Below are positions 1 through 9,058 of a DNA stretch of 64,000 bases, in pieces. Position numbers and translations under genes: made by a program. Positions within the stretch are counted from its first letter, which is position 1, and each line of letters opens with the position of its first letter. This DNA comes from JBCBDX01 sp039822005 (GTDB lineage Bacteria > Pseudomonadota > Alphaproteobacteria > Rhizobiales > Rhizobiaceae): the NCBI GenBank assembly GCA_039822005.1, contig JBCBMZ010000001.1:930001-994000 (forward strand), given 5' to 3'. The notes under the pieces were generated by a model that did no database searches, was not told where the DNA came from, and saw nothing but the letters and a program-made list of their open reading frames with translations.

Positions 1-779
1 CCGCGGGCGCCCCGGTAAAGCTGATTGTCGATGACCAATCCCATCCCGATACCGTGCTCAATCGTGACGACCGCGAAGTCGCGCATGGCCCGTCCGGCGC
101 CAAACCAAAGTTCGGCCAGTGTCAAAAGGTTGGCGTCATTGTCAACTTCAACGGGTCGGTTCAAGCGCTTCTGCAGGATGTCGCGCATTTTTACATTACT
201 TCCGGCCAGCAGCGGAGACCAGTCAACCCTGCCGGTCTGGTGGTCGACAAAACCGGGCATGCCGATGCCCACCAAATCGATCTGGTTTTCGTTTAGGCCT
301 GCTTCGGACAGCGCTTGCTGGAGCAGCGTCTCCACAAAATCGCATATTGCTTCCGTCTGATGGCGGACGGTCACGCAAGGCAAAATAATCTCGGCACGAA
401 TGTTGCCCGCCATGTCGAGAATTACCGCGGAGTGGTGCGGGGTGCTCAACTTGATGCCGACAACAAAGTGGCTTTCCGGGTTCACGCTCAAGGAGACTGG
501 TGGTCTGCCGCGTCCGCTTTCTGTATCGCGGTCCGTCTCTACAATTTCACGGATTAGCCCTGCCGCGATAAGTTCAGCGGTGATGGTTGTCACCGATCCG
601 GCGCTGATACCCACCTGTTTGGAGATGTCCACGCGCGCCACTTTTCCGTGAGCGCGGATGACCTCATAAATTTGCTGCTTTGTGGGTGTTGCGCGCAAAT
701 GGCTCTTGGCGTTCAGCGGCCCGCACCCTTTTATTTGTTCTACCCCTGCATCCTGAAGGGGTTCAGTCGATTTAAGCAT
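1..779 (-). CDS. xylR: ROK-family transcriptional repressor, probable xylose repressor (3' part outside window)
   Basis: Reads leftward from an ATG at 779 and stays open to the window edge (about 259 codons seen), so the C-terminus is missing. The N-terminus holds a winged-helix DNA-binding region (residues about 25-85, ending in the ESGRGRPP wing typical of ROK repressors). It is followed by the start of the ROK sugar-kinase-like domain, with a DNDAN segment and a GIGMGLV glycine motif. It is divergent from xylF, so it very likely represses the xyl genes and is released by xylose or a related ligand. ROK-type XylR is a known family; the specific ligand is inferred from context. Confidence 0.85.
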   Translation of the reverse strand, partial: MLKSTEPLQDAGVEQIKGCGPLNAKSHLRATPTKQQIYEVIRAHGKVARVDISKQVGISAGSVTTITAELIAAGLIREIVETDRDTESGRGRPPVSLSVNPESHFVVGIKLSTPHHSAVILDMAGNIRAEIILPCVTVRHQTEAICDFVETLLQQALSEAGLNENQIDLVGIGMPGFVDHQTGRVDWSPLLAGSNVKMRDILQKRLNRPVEVDNDANLLTLAELWFGAGRAMRDFAVVTIEHGIGMGLVIDNQLYRGAR

Positions 780-986
780 TTAATTTAGGCGCTGACAAAA
801 TAAACCGCATTTTCGCTGCAATGCATCAAATCATGATGCGCCGCACACGCCTTCCTCCCGAAAAAACCATAGATCGAAGTATTTTTGTCGTCAAATAAAT
901 TTGACAACTGAATTTAATATGCGAGTATTGAGGGAGGCGGTCCCGCGCAAGGCGTCGGGCGTCACGCATAAGGGAGGATCTTTTAC
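780..986. promoter_or_regulatory. Divergent ROK regulator / xylF promoter region
   Basis: A 207-base gap between two divergent genes. It contains a perfect palindrome at 890-905 overlapping a TTGACA -35-like hexamer (901-906), a second inverted repeat GCATCA-N5-TGATGC at 823-839, and a strong Shine-Dalgarno GGGAGG at 972-977 for xylF. The -10 element is not clear by eye. Confidence 0.55.
890..905. promoter_or_regulatory. Palindromic operator candidate for the ROK repressor
   Basis: GTCAAATAAATTTGAC: two 7-base arms in perfect inverted symmetry around AA. Its right arm overlaps the TTGACA hexamer in front of xylF, a standard position for a repressor site, and the only regulator encoded nearby is the divergent ROK protein. 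Assignment to that protein is inference. Confidence 0.5.
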
Positions 987-2027
987 ATGCGCAAAGCACT
1001 CGTGCTCGCCGCGGCCGTGTCCGTGGCACTTACTTCAACGGCTCTTGCCGGTAGCCACAGCGTCACCGTCGGTGTGAGCTGGTCAAACTTTCAGGAAGAG
1101 CGGTGGAAAACAGACGAAGCAGCCATCAAGGGTGCTTTGGAAGCTGCCGGTGCAACTTACGTTTCGGCCGATGCCCAGTCTTCATCTGCCAAACAGCTGG
1201 CCGACATTGAGAGCTTGATCGCGCAAGGCGTTGATGCACTCATCATCCTAGCACAAGATGCCCAGGCCATTGGTCCCGCCGTTCAGGCTGCCGCTGATGA
1301 AGGTATTCCGGTTGTCGGCTATGACCGTCTGATCGAAGATGCACGTGCCTTTTATCTGACATTTGACAATATTGAAGTTGGCCGTATGCAGGCTCGCGCC
1401 GTTCTGGCTGCACAGCCGGAAGGCAATTATGTCATGATCAAGGGGTCGCCCACCGATCCCAATGCCGACTTCCTGCGCGGTGGACAACAAGAAATCCTGC
1501 AAGATGCCATTGATTCGGGCGCTATCACCATCGTTGGTGAGGCCTACACCGATGGCTGGCTGCCGGCCAATGCTCAGCGTAACATGGAACAAATCCTGAC
1601 AGCCGAAGACAACAATGTCGATGCGGTTGTGGCTTCCAACGATGGTACTGCTGGCGGTGTTGTTGCTGCGCTTACCGCGCAAGGCATGGAAGGCATCCCG
1701 GTCTCCGGTCAGGATGGTGACCACGCTGCCTTGAACCGTGTCGCGCTTGGTACGCAAACCGTGTCAGTATGGAAAGACGCCCGTGAATTAGGCAAGGCAG
1801 CCGGTGAAATCGCCGTTGCTCTGGCCGGCATGGGCGACGGTGCGATGATGGCAGATATTGACGGCTCCACAAAGTGGACGTCGCCCGGTGGCACTGAAAT
1901 GACGGCCCGCTTCCTGGCGCCGGTTCCTGTGACCGCTGACAATCTGTCCGTGGTTGTCGATGCAGGCTGGATTTCCCAGGAAGCACTGTGCCAAGGCGTC
2001 TCTGGCGGTCCCGCTCCTTGTAACTGA
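987..2027 (+). CDS. xylF: D-xylose ABC transporter periplasmic binding protein
   Basis: 346 residues with a signal peptide (about 1-22, ending TALAG). The body is a type I periplasmic binding protein (Peripla_BP_4). It resembles XylF in the SWSNFQEERWKTD opening, the IKGSPTDPNA segment and the ASNDGTAGG segment. It binds D-xylose in the periplasm and delivers it to the membrane complex. GGGAGG lies 9 bases before the ATG. It is first in the operon with xylH, xylG and xylB, and a terminator-like hairpin just after it would favour high binding-protein expression. Confidence 0.9.
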   Translation: MRKALVLAAAVSVALTSTALAGSHSVTVGVSWSNFQEERWKTDEAAIKGALEAAGATYVSADAQSSSAKQLADIESLIAQGVDALIILAQDAQAIGPAVQAAADEGIPVVGYDRLIEDARAFYLTFDNIEVGRMQARAVLAAQPEGNYVMIKGSPTDPNADFLRGGQQEILQDAIDSGAITIVGEAYTDGWLPANAQRNMEQILTAEDNNVDAVVASNDGTAGGVVAALTAQGMEGIPVSGQDGDHAALNRVALGTQTVSVWKDARELGKAAGEIAVALAGMGDGAMMADIDGSTKWTSPGGTEMTARFLAPVPVTADNLSVVVDAGWISQEALCQGVSGGPAPCN

Positions 2028-2052
2028 TCGTTCAGATCGGTTCTGCAATTGG

Positions 2053-2078
2053 CCACCGTCCAAAGGGACGGTGGTTTT
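2053..2078 (+). terminator. Intercistronic hairpin with T-run after xylF
   Basis: A 9-base perfect stem (CCACCGTCC / GGACGGTGG) with a 4-base AAAG loop, followed by TTTT. It sits in the xylF-xylH gap and looks like a partial terminator or 3' stabiliser that reduces readthrough into the permease gene, as is common after binding-protein genes. Confidence 0.7.
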
Positions 2079-2104
2079 CTTCAACCAATACCGTGGAGCT
2101 GGCC

Positions 2105-3415
2105 ATGAGTGACGCAACGGTCACTGACAGTGCGCCCGCAGCTGAAGGCTCGGCACGCAAGTCCTTTTTACAAGCGCTTGAAGTTGATACGCGCCTTTTG
2201 GGCATGATCGGTGCATTCATTGTCCTTTGCCTGGCGTTTCATTTCTTCACAGACGGCCGTTTCCTGACACCACGCAATATCTTCAATCTGACGATCCAGT
2301 CGGTTTCCGTTGCGATTATGGCAACGGGGATGGTTTTCATAATCGTCACTCGTCACATTGATTTGTCTGTCGGCTCGCTTTTAGCGACCTGCTCAGCCAT
2401 GATGGCGATGACGCAGACATTTGTTGCGCCAGAACTGTTGGGCTTGGGCCTCGGCAATCCGATGACAGCACCCATTGCGATCATCGTTGGGCTGGTGACT
2501 GGTATCACGATCGGAGCCTTTCACGGATATCTGGTCGGCTATCTGACCATTCCGGCCTTCATAGTCACACTTGGCGGTCTCCTCATTTGGCGCAACGTCG
2601 CCTGGTATCTTACCAATGGACAAACCATCGGACCGCTGGATGCCAATTTCCAACTGTTCGGCGGTATTGGCGGAACGCTGGGCGAGACCTGGAGTTGGGT
2701 GTTCGGCATTGTAGCGTCCATCGCAGCGGTTGGGGCACTTCTGTCGGCTCGCCGGAACAAGATCGCTCACGAATTTCCGGTTAAGCCGCTGTGGGCCGAA
2801 GTTGCGCTTGGCGCGATTGTCGTCGCCTCCATCATGGGTTTCATCGCCATTTTGAACTCCTATCAAATTCCCACCAACCGCTTGCGGCGGATGTTTGAGG
2901 CGCGCGGCGAAACACTGCCTGAAGGGTTGAGTGTCGGATACGGCCTGCCGGTCTCGGTGCTCTTGTTGATTGCGGTTGCGATCGTCATGACGCTGGTTGC
3001 CAAGCGCACCCGCTTGGGGCGCTACATTTTCGCAACCGGTGGCAATCCCGATGCGGCTGAATTGTCGGGCATCAACACGCGCATGCTGACGGTCAAAGTG
3101 TTTGCCATTATGGGCGCGTTGTGTGCGATCTCCGCGATTGTCGCTTCGGCCCGTCTGACCTTCCATTCCAATGATATCGGCACACTCGATGAGCTGCGGG
3201 TGATCGCAGCCGCTGTCATCGGAGGAACGGCATTGTCCGGTGGTTTGGGCACCATTTACGGGGCGATCCTTGGCGCACTTATCATGCAGTCTCTGCAGTC
3301 TGGCATGGCGATGGTTGGTGTCGATGCGCCGTTCCAGAATATCGTGGTGGGCACTGTGCTCGTTGCTGCAGTCCTTATCGACATCATTTATCGTAAGCGT
3401 ACGGGAGATAATTGA
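2105..3415 (+). CDS. xylH: D-xylose ABC transporter permease
   Basis: 436 residues and about ten hydrophobic segments; BPD_transp_2 family (RbsC/XylH type). The GGNPDAAELSGIN segment and the following G-rich stretch (IGGTALSGGLGTIYGA) are characteristic. The length and long central loop fit XylH rather than the roughly 320-residue RbsC. ATG 2105 is preferred over the upstream in-frame GTG at 2093 because GGAG lies 6 bases before it. It forms the inner-membrane channel for XylF-bound xylose. Confidence 0.88.
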   Translation: MSDATVTDSAPAAEGSARKSFLQALEVDTRLLGMIGAFIVLCLAFHFFTDGRFLTPRNIFNLTIQSVSVAIMATGMVFIIVTRHIDLSVGSLLATCSAMMAMTQTFVAPELLGLGLGNPMTAPIAIIVGLVTGITIGAFHGYLVGYLTIPAFIVTLGGLLIWRNVAWYLTNGQTIGPLDANFQLFGGIGGTLGETWSWVFGIVASIAAVGALLSARRNKIAHEFPVKPLWAEVALGAIVVASIMGFIAILNSYQIPTNRLRRMFEARGETLPEGLSVGYGLPVSVLLLIAVAIVMTLVAKRTRLGRYIFATGGNPDAAELSGINTRMLTVKVFAIMGALCAISAIVASARLTFHSNDIGTLDELRVIAAAVIGGTALSGGLGTIYGAILGALIMQSLQSGMAMVGVDAPFQNIVVGTVLVAAVLIDIIYRKRTGDN

Positions 3416-4179
3416 TGGTTGACCGCACTGGAACACCTCTCGTTGAGATGCGCGATATCTCCATCGCCTTTGGCGGTATCAAGGCTGTCGATCATGTGAC
3501 GGTCGACCTCTTTGCTGGCGAAGTTGTGGGCCTTCTTGGTCACAATGGCGCGGGAAAATCGACATTGATCAAGTGTCTTTCCGGCGCGTACCAAGCCGAT
3601 GCGGGCGAGATTTTTGTGAACGGTTCGGAAGCGACGATCCGCAATCCGCGCGATGCGCGCGGTTACAATATCGAGACGATCTACCAGACGCTTGCACTGG
3701 CAGATAATCTCGATGCCGCGTCAAATCTGTTTCTCGGCCGGGAGCTGACAACGGCGCTCGGGTTTGTTGATGATGCGGGCATGGAAGCTGAAACGCGAAA
3801 GATTATGGGTCGTTTGAACCCGAACTTCAAAAAGTTTTCCGCGCCGGTATCGGCCCTGTCCGGTGGTCAACGACAGTCCGTTGCGATTGCCCGTGCGGTT
3901 TATTTTAACGCCAGGATTTTGGTCATGGATGAGCCGACGGCAGCCCTGGGGCCGCAAGAGACTCAGATGGTCTCCGAACTCATCCATGAATTGAAGCGCG
4001 AAGGGTTGGGCATTTTCCTGATCGACCATGACGTGCATCAGGTTAAAGAGCTCTGCGACCGGGCAGCGGTGATGAAAAACGGGCAGCTGGTAGGCGTCGT
4101 CAATGTTGATGAGGTGACGACCGATGATCTTCTGGCAATGATCATAGCGGGTAAGAAGCCTGAGCAATTGGCGGCATGA
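3415..4179 (+). CDS. xylG: D-xylose ABC transporter ATP-binding protein (single ABC domain)
   Basis: 254 residues. Walker A GHNGAGKST, signature LSGGQRQS, Walker B ILVMDEPTAALG and the H-loop region (LIDHD) are present. Enterobacterial XylG has two fused ABC domains; this one has a single domain, as in many alphaproteobacterial FrcA-type systems, so it presumably works as a homodimer. The ATG at 3415 overlaps the xylH stop (TGATG) and is coupled to it. Confidence 0.85.
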   Translation: MVDRTGTPLVEMRDISIAFGGIKAVDHVTVDLFAGEVVGLLGHNGAGKSTLIKCLSGAYQADAGEIFVNGSEATIRNPRDARGYNIETIYQTLALADNLDAASNLFLGRELTTALGFVDDAGMEAETRKIMGRLNPNFKKFSAPVSALSGGQRQSVAIARAVYFNARILVMDEPTAALGPQETQMVSELIHELKREGLGIFLIDHDVHQVKELCDRAAVMKNGQLVGVVNVDEVTTDDLLAMIIAGKKPEQLAA

Positions 4180-5624
4180 CCGCCATGTACGTAGGACTGG
4201 ATCTTGGCACGTCAGGTCTGAAAGCCGTTCTTGTCGATGATGATCAAAATTTCGTCGATGAGGCCCAAGCGATGCTTTCGGTTCAGCGCCCGCATCCTGG
4301 TTGGTCGGAGCAAGATGCCCATAGCTGGCTGGAAGCTGCCGACGCGGTTTTGGATGAATTGGCTTCAAGACAGACACTCAAGGCCGTAAAGGCCGTAGGC
4401 CTGTCCGGTCAGATGCATGGCGCGACGCTCTTGGATGCATCAGATCAGCCATTGCGTCCCTGTATCTTGTGGAATGATACGCGCTCAGCGCAGCAAGCAG
4501 CGGCGCTCGACAGCGATCCGCAATGGCGGCAAAAGTCCGGTAATATCGTTTTTCCCGGATTTACGGCTCCCAAGCTTGCCTGGGTCCGTGATCACGAGCC
4601 GGAGATTTTTGACAAGGTTGCCAAGGTGCTGCTGCCGAAGGATTTTTTGCGGCTTTGGCTGACCGGAGAGCATGTTTCCGAGATGTCGGATAGCGCCGGT
4701 ACAAGCTGGTTGGACGTGGGGAAGCGTGATTGGGATGATGCGCTGTTGGCTGCCACAGGGCTGGATCGTTCCCACATGCCCCGTCTTGTCGAGGGATCGG
4801 AGGCATCGGGTGTCCTGCGCGGCGCATTGGCTGAGAAATACGGATTGGGGTCCGATGTTGTTGTAGCCGGGGGTGGGGGCGACAATGCTGCATCTGCGAT
4901 CGGTGTCGGGGTGGCCTTGCCGGGCAGTGCGTTTGTGTCACTGGGCACGTCCGGCGTTTTGTTTGCATCCTGCCCGTCCTATTCGCCCGATCCGGAAACG
5001 GCAGTGCATACGTTCTGTCACGCACTGCCTGAGACATGGCATCAGATGGGCGTCATATTGTCAGCCACGGATTCGTTGGAATGGTTTGCGCGGCTGACGG
5101 GCGCGAGCGCTGGCGAATTGACAGCGCCTCTGACCCAATTGCGTGCGCCGGGCCGGGCGCTCTTTCTGCCCTATCTTGGTGGTGAGCGCACGCCGCACAA
5201 TGACGCCCATGTGCGCGGATCACTGTTAGGCATTGAACATGTTGTGGATCGTACGGCCGTGGCGCAAGCGATATTGGAAGGGGTGGTTCATGCCATCCGG
5301 GACTGCCGCGATGCAGTGGCTCAAACCGGCACCCGTATAGACAATTTGCTGGCTGTTGGCGGCGGCAGCCGTTCTGACTATTGGTTGCGCGCGGTCGCTA
5401 CCGCGTTGGATGCCCCCGTATCCCGGCCTGTTGCCGGAGACTTTGGCGGTGCCTTCGGTGCGGCGCGGCTTGCGATGATGGCGGTCAACGGTGTTGACCA
5501 GCAATTTTTGACGCAGCCGCCGGTGGAATCGGTTTTTGAACCTGAAGCCGGCTTGCGCGACGCTTTCACCGAAGCACACGGGCGCTACAGAGATGCCTAC
5601 AAAGCCACGCGCTTGGTGAGCTAG
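4176..5624 (+). CDS. xylB: Xylulokinase
   Basis: 482 residues, FGGY carbohydrate kinase family. Key parts are visible: the N-terminal GLDLGTSGLKA phosphate loop with Asp9, the substrate motif SGQMHG (about 77-82) typical of xylulokinases, and the catalytic-base Asp in GGGGDNAA (Asp236). It phosphorylates D-xylulose made by XylA to D-xylulose 5-phosphate. The ATG overlaps the xylG stop (ATGA). The isomerase gene xylA is in a separate unit about 5 kb downstream. Confidence 0.92.
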   Translation: MTAMYVGLDLGTSGLKAVLVDDDQNFVDEAQAMLSVQRPHPGWSEQDAHSWLEAADAVLDELASRQTLKAVKAVGLSGQMHGATLLDASDQPLRPCILWNDTRSAQQAAALDSDPQWRQKSGNIVFPGFTAPKLAWVRDHEPEIFDKVAKVLLPKDFLRLWLTGEHVSEMSDSAGTSWLDVGKRDWDDALLAATGLDRSHMPRLVEGSEASGVLRGALAEKYGLGSDVVVAGGGGDNAASAIGVGVALPGSAFVSLGTSGVLFASCPSYSPDPETAVHTFCHALPETWHQMGVILSATDSLEWFARLTGASAGELTAPLTQLRAPGRALFLPYLGGERTPHNDAHVRGSLLGIEHVVDRTAVAQAILEGVVHAIRDCRDAVAQTGTRIDNLLAVGGGSRSDYWLRAVATALDAPVSRPVAGDFGGAFGAARLAMMAVNGVDQQFLTQPPVESVFEPEAGLRDAFTEAHGRYRDAYKATRLVS

Positions 5625-5662
5625 TGGTTGAACGCTGACTGCTGTCATGGCATGGCTCACCC

Positions 5663-6457
5663 ATGCAGTTTGCTCAGATCAATGACATAACCCTTCACTA
5701 TCAGATCATTGGCGCGCCGAAAGAAAAGCCAGCGATCATCTTCTCCAATTCATTGGGTTCGGATTTTCGCATCTGGCGCGATGTGATCGTGCGCCTGGTC
5801 GGTGACATGCAGATCGTGACCTATGACAAGCGCGGTCACGGACTTTCCGATGTGGGCGAGGCCGATTATTCGATCGATTTGCATGCCGACGATTTGGCGG
5901 GCCTGATGGACTTTTTGGGCCTGAAAAGCGCGTTCATTTGCGGGCTTTCGGTCGGCGGGATGATTGCGCAGTCGTTGGCTGCCAAGCGTAACGATTTGGC
6001 GAAAGGCCTGCTGCTCGTTGATACCGGCCACAAAATTGGTCCACCCGAGAACTGGCAGGAACGCATTGACGCTGTTCTGGCGGGCGGAATTGCACCCCTG
6101 GCCGCGCAGATCGTGGAGCGGTGGACGACCAAGGAGTGGGCCGAGCGCAATGCGCATGAAATCCCCGGATACCGGAACATGGTCGCCCGTCAGCCGGTAG
6201 CGGGTTATGTTGGCACCTGTGCTGCCATCCGCGATGCCGACTTGACCGAAACATCATCCACCTTACCCATGCCGGTCTCGGTGATCGTAGGTGATCAGGA
6301 TGTAGTTACTCCGCCGACCTTGGGGTTAGAATTATCCAAACTGGTGCCTGATGGGCGTTATGATGAAATCAAGGACTGTGGCCATCTACCCTGTATCGAG
6401 CAAGCGCCGATGCTGTCAGAGATCATCAAGGCGTTCGTTGCCGATGTGCACAGCTGA
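5663..6457 (+). CDS. pcaD: 3-oxoadipate enol-lactonase-like alpha/beta hydrolase
   Basis: 264 residues, alpha/beta hydrolase fold. The nucleophile elbow GLSVGG gives Ser96; Asp213 and His241 complete the likely triad. The SNSLG oxyanion segment, the KIGPP and W-x-ERI segments and the PVAGYVGTCAAIRDADL stretch are hallmarks of PcaD. No other beta-ketoadipate gene is nearby, so it could act on another lactone, for example one derived from xylose. The Shine-Dalgarno is weak. Its 3' end overlaps convergent sitD by 42 bases. Confidence 0.75.
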   Translation: MQFAQINDITLHYQIIGAPKEKPAIIFSNSLGSDFRIWRDVIVRLVGDMQIVTYDKRGHGLSDVGEADYSIDLHADDLAGLMDFLGLKSAFICGLSVGGMIAQSLAAKRNDLAKGLLLVDTGHKIGPPENWQERIDAVLAGGIAPLAAQIVERWTTKEWAERNAHEIPGYRNMVARQPVAGYVGTCAAIRDADLTETSSTLPMPVSVIVGDQDVVTPPTLGLELSKLVPDGRYDEIKDCGHLPCIEQAPMLSEIIKAFVADVHS

Positions 6458-7282
6458 GGCTGTTGCACGTGCAGCTTTCCACTCGCGCCATCCAAACGCT
6501 GCGATGAACATGGCGGTGAGGATCAAAATGATTGTTGGTGCGGGTGCACTGTCGATGAAAAAGCTTGCGTAAACCCCGCCAAGTCCGGCGAGCACATTGA
6601 TCAAAACTGCGATCGTCAGCATTTTCCCGAATTCTCTGGTCATCAGGAAAGCGATTGCGCCCGGTGCGATCAACAGGCCGATGGCCAAGATGATGCCTAC
6701 CGCGGAAAGTGTCACCACAACTGTCAGCGATATGGCGGCAAGCAGGCCGTAATGGAACACGGCAACGGGCAGGCCGATGGCGCGTGCATGGGTTTCATCG
6801 AACGCGTGCACCAACAAGTCACGCCAGCGGATCAGTATGATCACCGACACCAGCCCACCGATGATACCGGCTGTCCAAAGCTCATCCGGCCCGACACCGA
6901 GCATGTTACCGAACAAGATGTGGTCGAGATGGAGATTGGTCGTGATCTGAGTATAGAGGACAAGGCCAAAGCCGAACATGCCGGCGAAAACCACGCCCAT
7001 GACTGTATCGCGTTTGACGCGGCTGTTATCTGCGATGAAGCCTGTGGCCAGGGCGCAGACCATTCCTGAAACAAAGGCGCCGATGGTCAGCGGGATGTTG
7101 ATGACATAAGCCAAAACAATGCCGGGCAGGACGGCATGTGAGATGGCGTCACCTATCAAAGACCAACCCTTCAAAACCAGATAACACGACAGTAGAGCGG
7201 TTGGCAGCGCGATGATCGCGCTGATCCAGAACGCATTGATCATAAACGGCAATTGGAAGGGCAACAGCAACTCATCCATCAT
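6416..7282 (-). CDS. sitD: Mn/Fe ABC transporter permease SitD
   Basis: 288 residues with about eight hydrophobic segments; ABC-3 (ZnuB/SitD) permease family, with the characteristic LKGWSLIGDAISHAVLPG and FDETHARAIG segments. Last gene of the sitABCD operon, overlapping sitC by 4 bases (start region ATGATGG at the sitC stop). Pairs with SitC as a heterodimeric channel for Mn2+ (and Fe2+). Confidence 0.88.
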   Translation of the reverse strand: MMDELLLPFQLPFMINAFWISAIIALPTALLSCYLVLKGWSLIGDAISHAVLPGIVLAYVINIPLTIGAFVSGMVCALATGFIADNSRVKRDTVMGVVFAGMFGFGLVLYTQITTNLHLDHILFGNMLGVGPDELWTAGIIGGLVSVIILIRWRDLLVHAFDETHARAIGLPVAVFHYGLLAAISLTVVVTLSAVGIILAIGLLIAPGAIAFLMTREFGKMLTIAVLINVLAGLGGVYASFFIDSAPAPTIILILTAMFIAAFGWREWKAARATASAVHIGNERLDDL

Positions 7283-8196
7283 TCAGCCGCCTCTAGTGGA
7301 AGCATGGCAGCCTCTTGCGGTGTTTGATCCGGCACCGGTTTTTGCGGCAGGTGCCCCGTGCGTGCGCGCCGACGGGACGCCAATAGCCCGTGCTTGGGCG
7401 CAAATACAAAGGCAGCCAAAAAAGCCAGCGTCTGCAGGCAAATGATGATACCGCCCGTCGCGCCGTCCAAAAAGAAAGAGATATAAGCGCCCAGAAAGCT
7501 GGACATCACGCCGATGGTAATCGCTATCATCAGCACGTGGGGAAAGCGGTCTGACAGAAGATATGCCGTCGCGCCGGGGGTCACGACCATGGCAATAACG
7601 AGAAATGCCCCAACCGTTTGAAGCGCCGCAACGCAACTGGCCGCCAATAGCGCAAAGAAGACAAGCTTATAGAAAGTTGGGCTGATGCCGACGGACCGCG
7701 CGTGGTTCTCGTCAAAAAAGACCAGCATCAAATCCTTCCACTTCAGGGTCAAGATAAACAGCGTGATGGTGCCGATCAGCACCAATTGCAACGTATCGGA
7801 CGGTGTGATCGCCAAGATGTTCCCGAGCGTAATCGTTTGAATATCGACAGCGGTCGGTGACAGGGAAACCATGAACAGGCCCAAGCCAAAGAAGGATGTG
7901 AAGATCAGGCCAATGATGGCATCCTGGCGAAGCCCGGTCCGGTTGTTCAAAAAGAGCATGGAGCCTGCTGCCAGGCCTCCGGCCAGGAATGCCCCAAGCG
8001 CAAATGGCAAGCCGAGCATATAGGCAGCGGCGACGCCGGGCACGATGGCATGGCTGAGCGCATCACCGATCAGTGACCAGCCTTTAAGCATCAGGTAACA
8101 AGACAAAAACGCACACACCGCCCCCACCAAAGCCGATACCCACATGGCGTTGATCATGTATTGATAGGCAAAAGGCTGGAGGAGGTACTCAATCAT
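7279..8196 (-). CDS. sitC: Mn/Fe ABC transporter permease SitC
   Basis: 305 residues; ABC-3 permease paralogous to the next gene (LKGWSLIGDALSHAIVPG and FDENHARSVGIS segments). ATG 8196 is chosen over an upstream in-frame start because it overlaps the sitB stop by 8 bases and matches the usual MIEYLLQPF-type N-terminus. The C-terminal tail after the last membrane helix is basic then acidic and is probably cytoplasmic. Confidence 0.87.
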   Translation of the reverse strand: MIEYLLQPFAYQYMINAMWVSALVGAVCAFLSCYLMLKGWSLIGDALSHAIVPGVAAAYMLGLPFALGAFLAGGLAAGSMLFLNNRTGLRQDAIIGLIFTSFFGLGLFMVSLSPTAVDIQTITLGNILAITPSDTLQLVLIGTITLFILTLKWKDLMLVFFDENHARSVGISPTFYKLVFFALLAASCVAALQTVGAFLVIAMVVTPGATAYLLSDRFPHVLMIAITIGVMSSFLGAYISFFLDGATGGIIICLQTLAFLAAFVFAPKHGLLASRRRARTGHLPQKPVPDQTPQEAAMLPLEAAE

Positions 8197-9058
8197 CGGA
8201 AATGTTCTCGCCGGGCTTGTCGTCGTAGAGAACAAATGGCCGCTCATCATCGGTGAAGATGGTCACCTGGCGCTCGTCATCATCGTCGTGCAGTTGTTGC
8301 CCGCCCAAAGTAAATTGGCGCAGAACACCGCCGAAGGTGGCCTCCAGATTGTGCGGTGTGAACACCTTGTCTGTCAGCCCGTGCGCCAGAACCGTACCCT
8401 TGATCAAAATGGTGCGGTCACAAAACTCAGGCACCGATCCAAGATTGTGGGTCGAAATGAGGATCACCCGACCCTCGTCGCGAAGCGCACGCAGAAGATC
8501 AACCATCTGCCGTTCGGTTTTGACATCGACGCCGGTGAAGGGTTCATCGAGTAAAATGACTTGCCCATCTTGCGCCAGAGCCCGCGCAAGGAATACGCGT
8601 TGGCGCTGTCCGCCGGAAAGTTCGCCGATCTGTCGTTTGCGGAGCCCGGTCATGTTGACCCGCGCCAAGGCTTCGTCGACAGCTTTCCTGTCCGCAGAGC
8701 CTGGTATTCGCAGCATGTTCATATGGGGATAGCGCCCCATCATCACAACATCCTCGACAAGTACCGGAAAGGACCAATCCACTTCCTCGGCTTGCGGAAC
8801 GTAGGATATAAGATTGGCTTGCAGCGCGGATTTAACCGACTGACCAAGGACGGTGATGACCCCCGTGGCTGCGGGCACAAAACCCATAATGGCTTTAAAC
8901 AGCGTGGACTTGCCTGAGCCGTTGATCCCGACCAATGCAGCAATTGTCCCGGTGGGAAGCGCGAAACTTGTATCGCGCAATGCCGTATGGCCGTTTCGGT
9001 ATGTCACCGAAAGGTCGTCGACCAGTATGCCTTCCACTTCTGTTGCTGCCGCTGCCAT
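8189..9058 (-). CDS. sitB: Mn/Fe ABC transporter ATP-binding protein SitB
   Basis: 289 residues. Walker A GINGSGKST, signature LSGGQRQR, Walker B VILLDEPFTGVD. MntB/SitB-type ATPase with a distinctive C-terminal segment (PHNLEATFGGVLRQF) and a His/Asp-rich end (HDDDDERQ), which could bind metal. ATG 9058 shares one base with the sitA stop (TGATG). Confidence 0.87.
   Translation of the reverse strand: MAAAATEVEGILVDDLSVTYRNGHTALRDTSFALPTGTIAALVGINGSGKSTLFKAIMGFVPAATGVITVLGQSVKSALQANLISYVPQAEEVDWSFPVLVEDVVMMGRYPHMNMLRIPGSADRKAVDEALARVNMTGLRKRQIGELSGGQRQRVFLARALAQDGQVILLDEPFTGVDVKTERQMVDLLRALRDEGRVILISTHNLGSVPEFCDRTILIKGTVLAHGLTDKVFTPHNLEATFGGVLRQFTLGGQQLHDDDDERQVTIFTDDERPFVLYDDKPGENISDD

Noticed and set aside
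826..1029. Minus-strand 67-codon ORF over the xylF promoter
   Set aside because: Basic, low-information product overlapping the xylF start and promoter; a shadow of the intergenic region.
2393..3436. Long antisense ORF over xylH (347 codons)
   Set aside because: His/Asp/Arg/Gln-rich product typical of the antisense of a membrane-protein gene; no recognisable domain.
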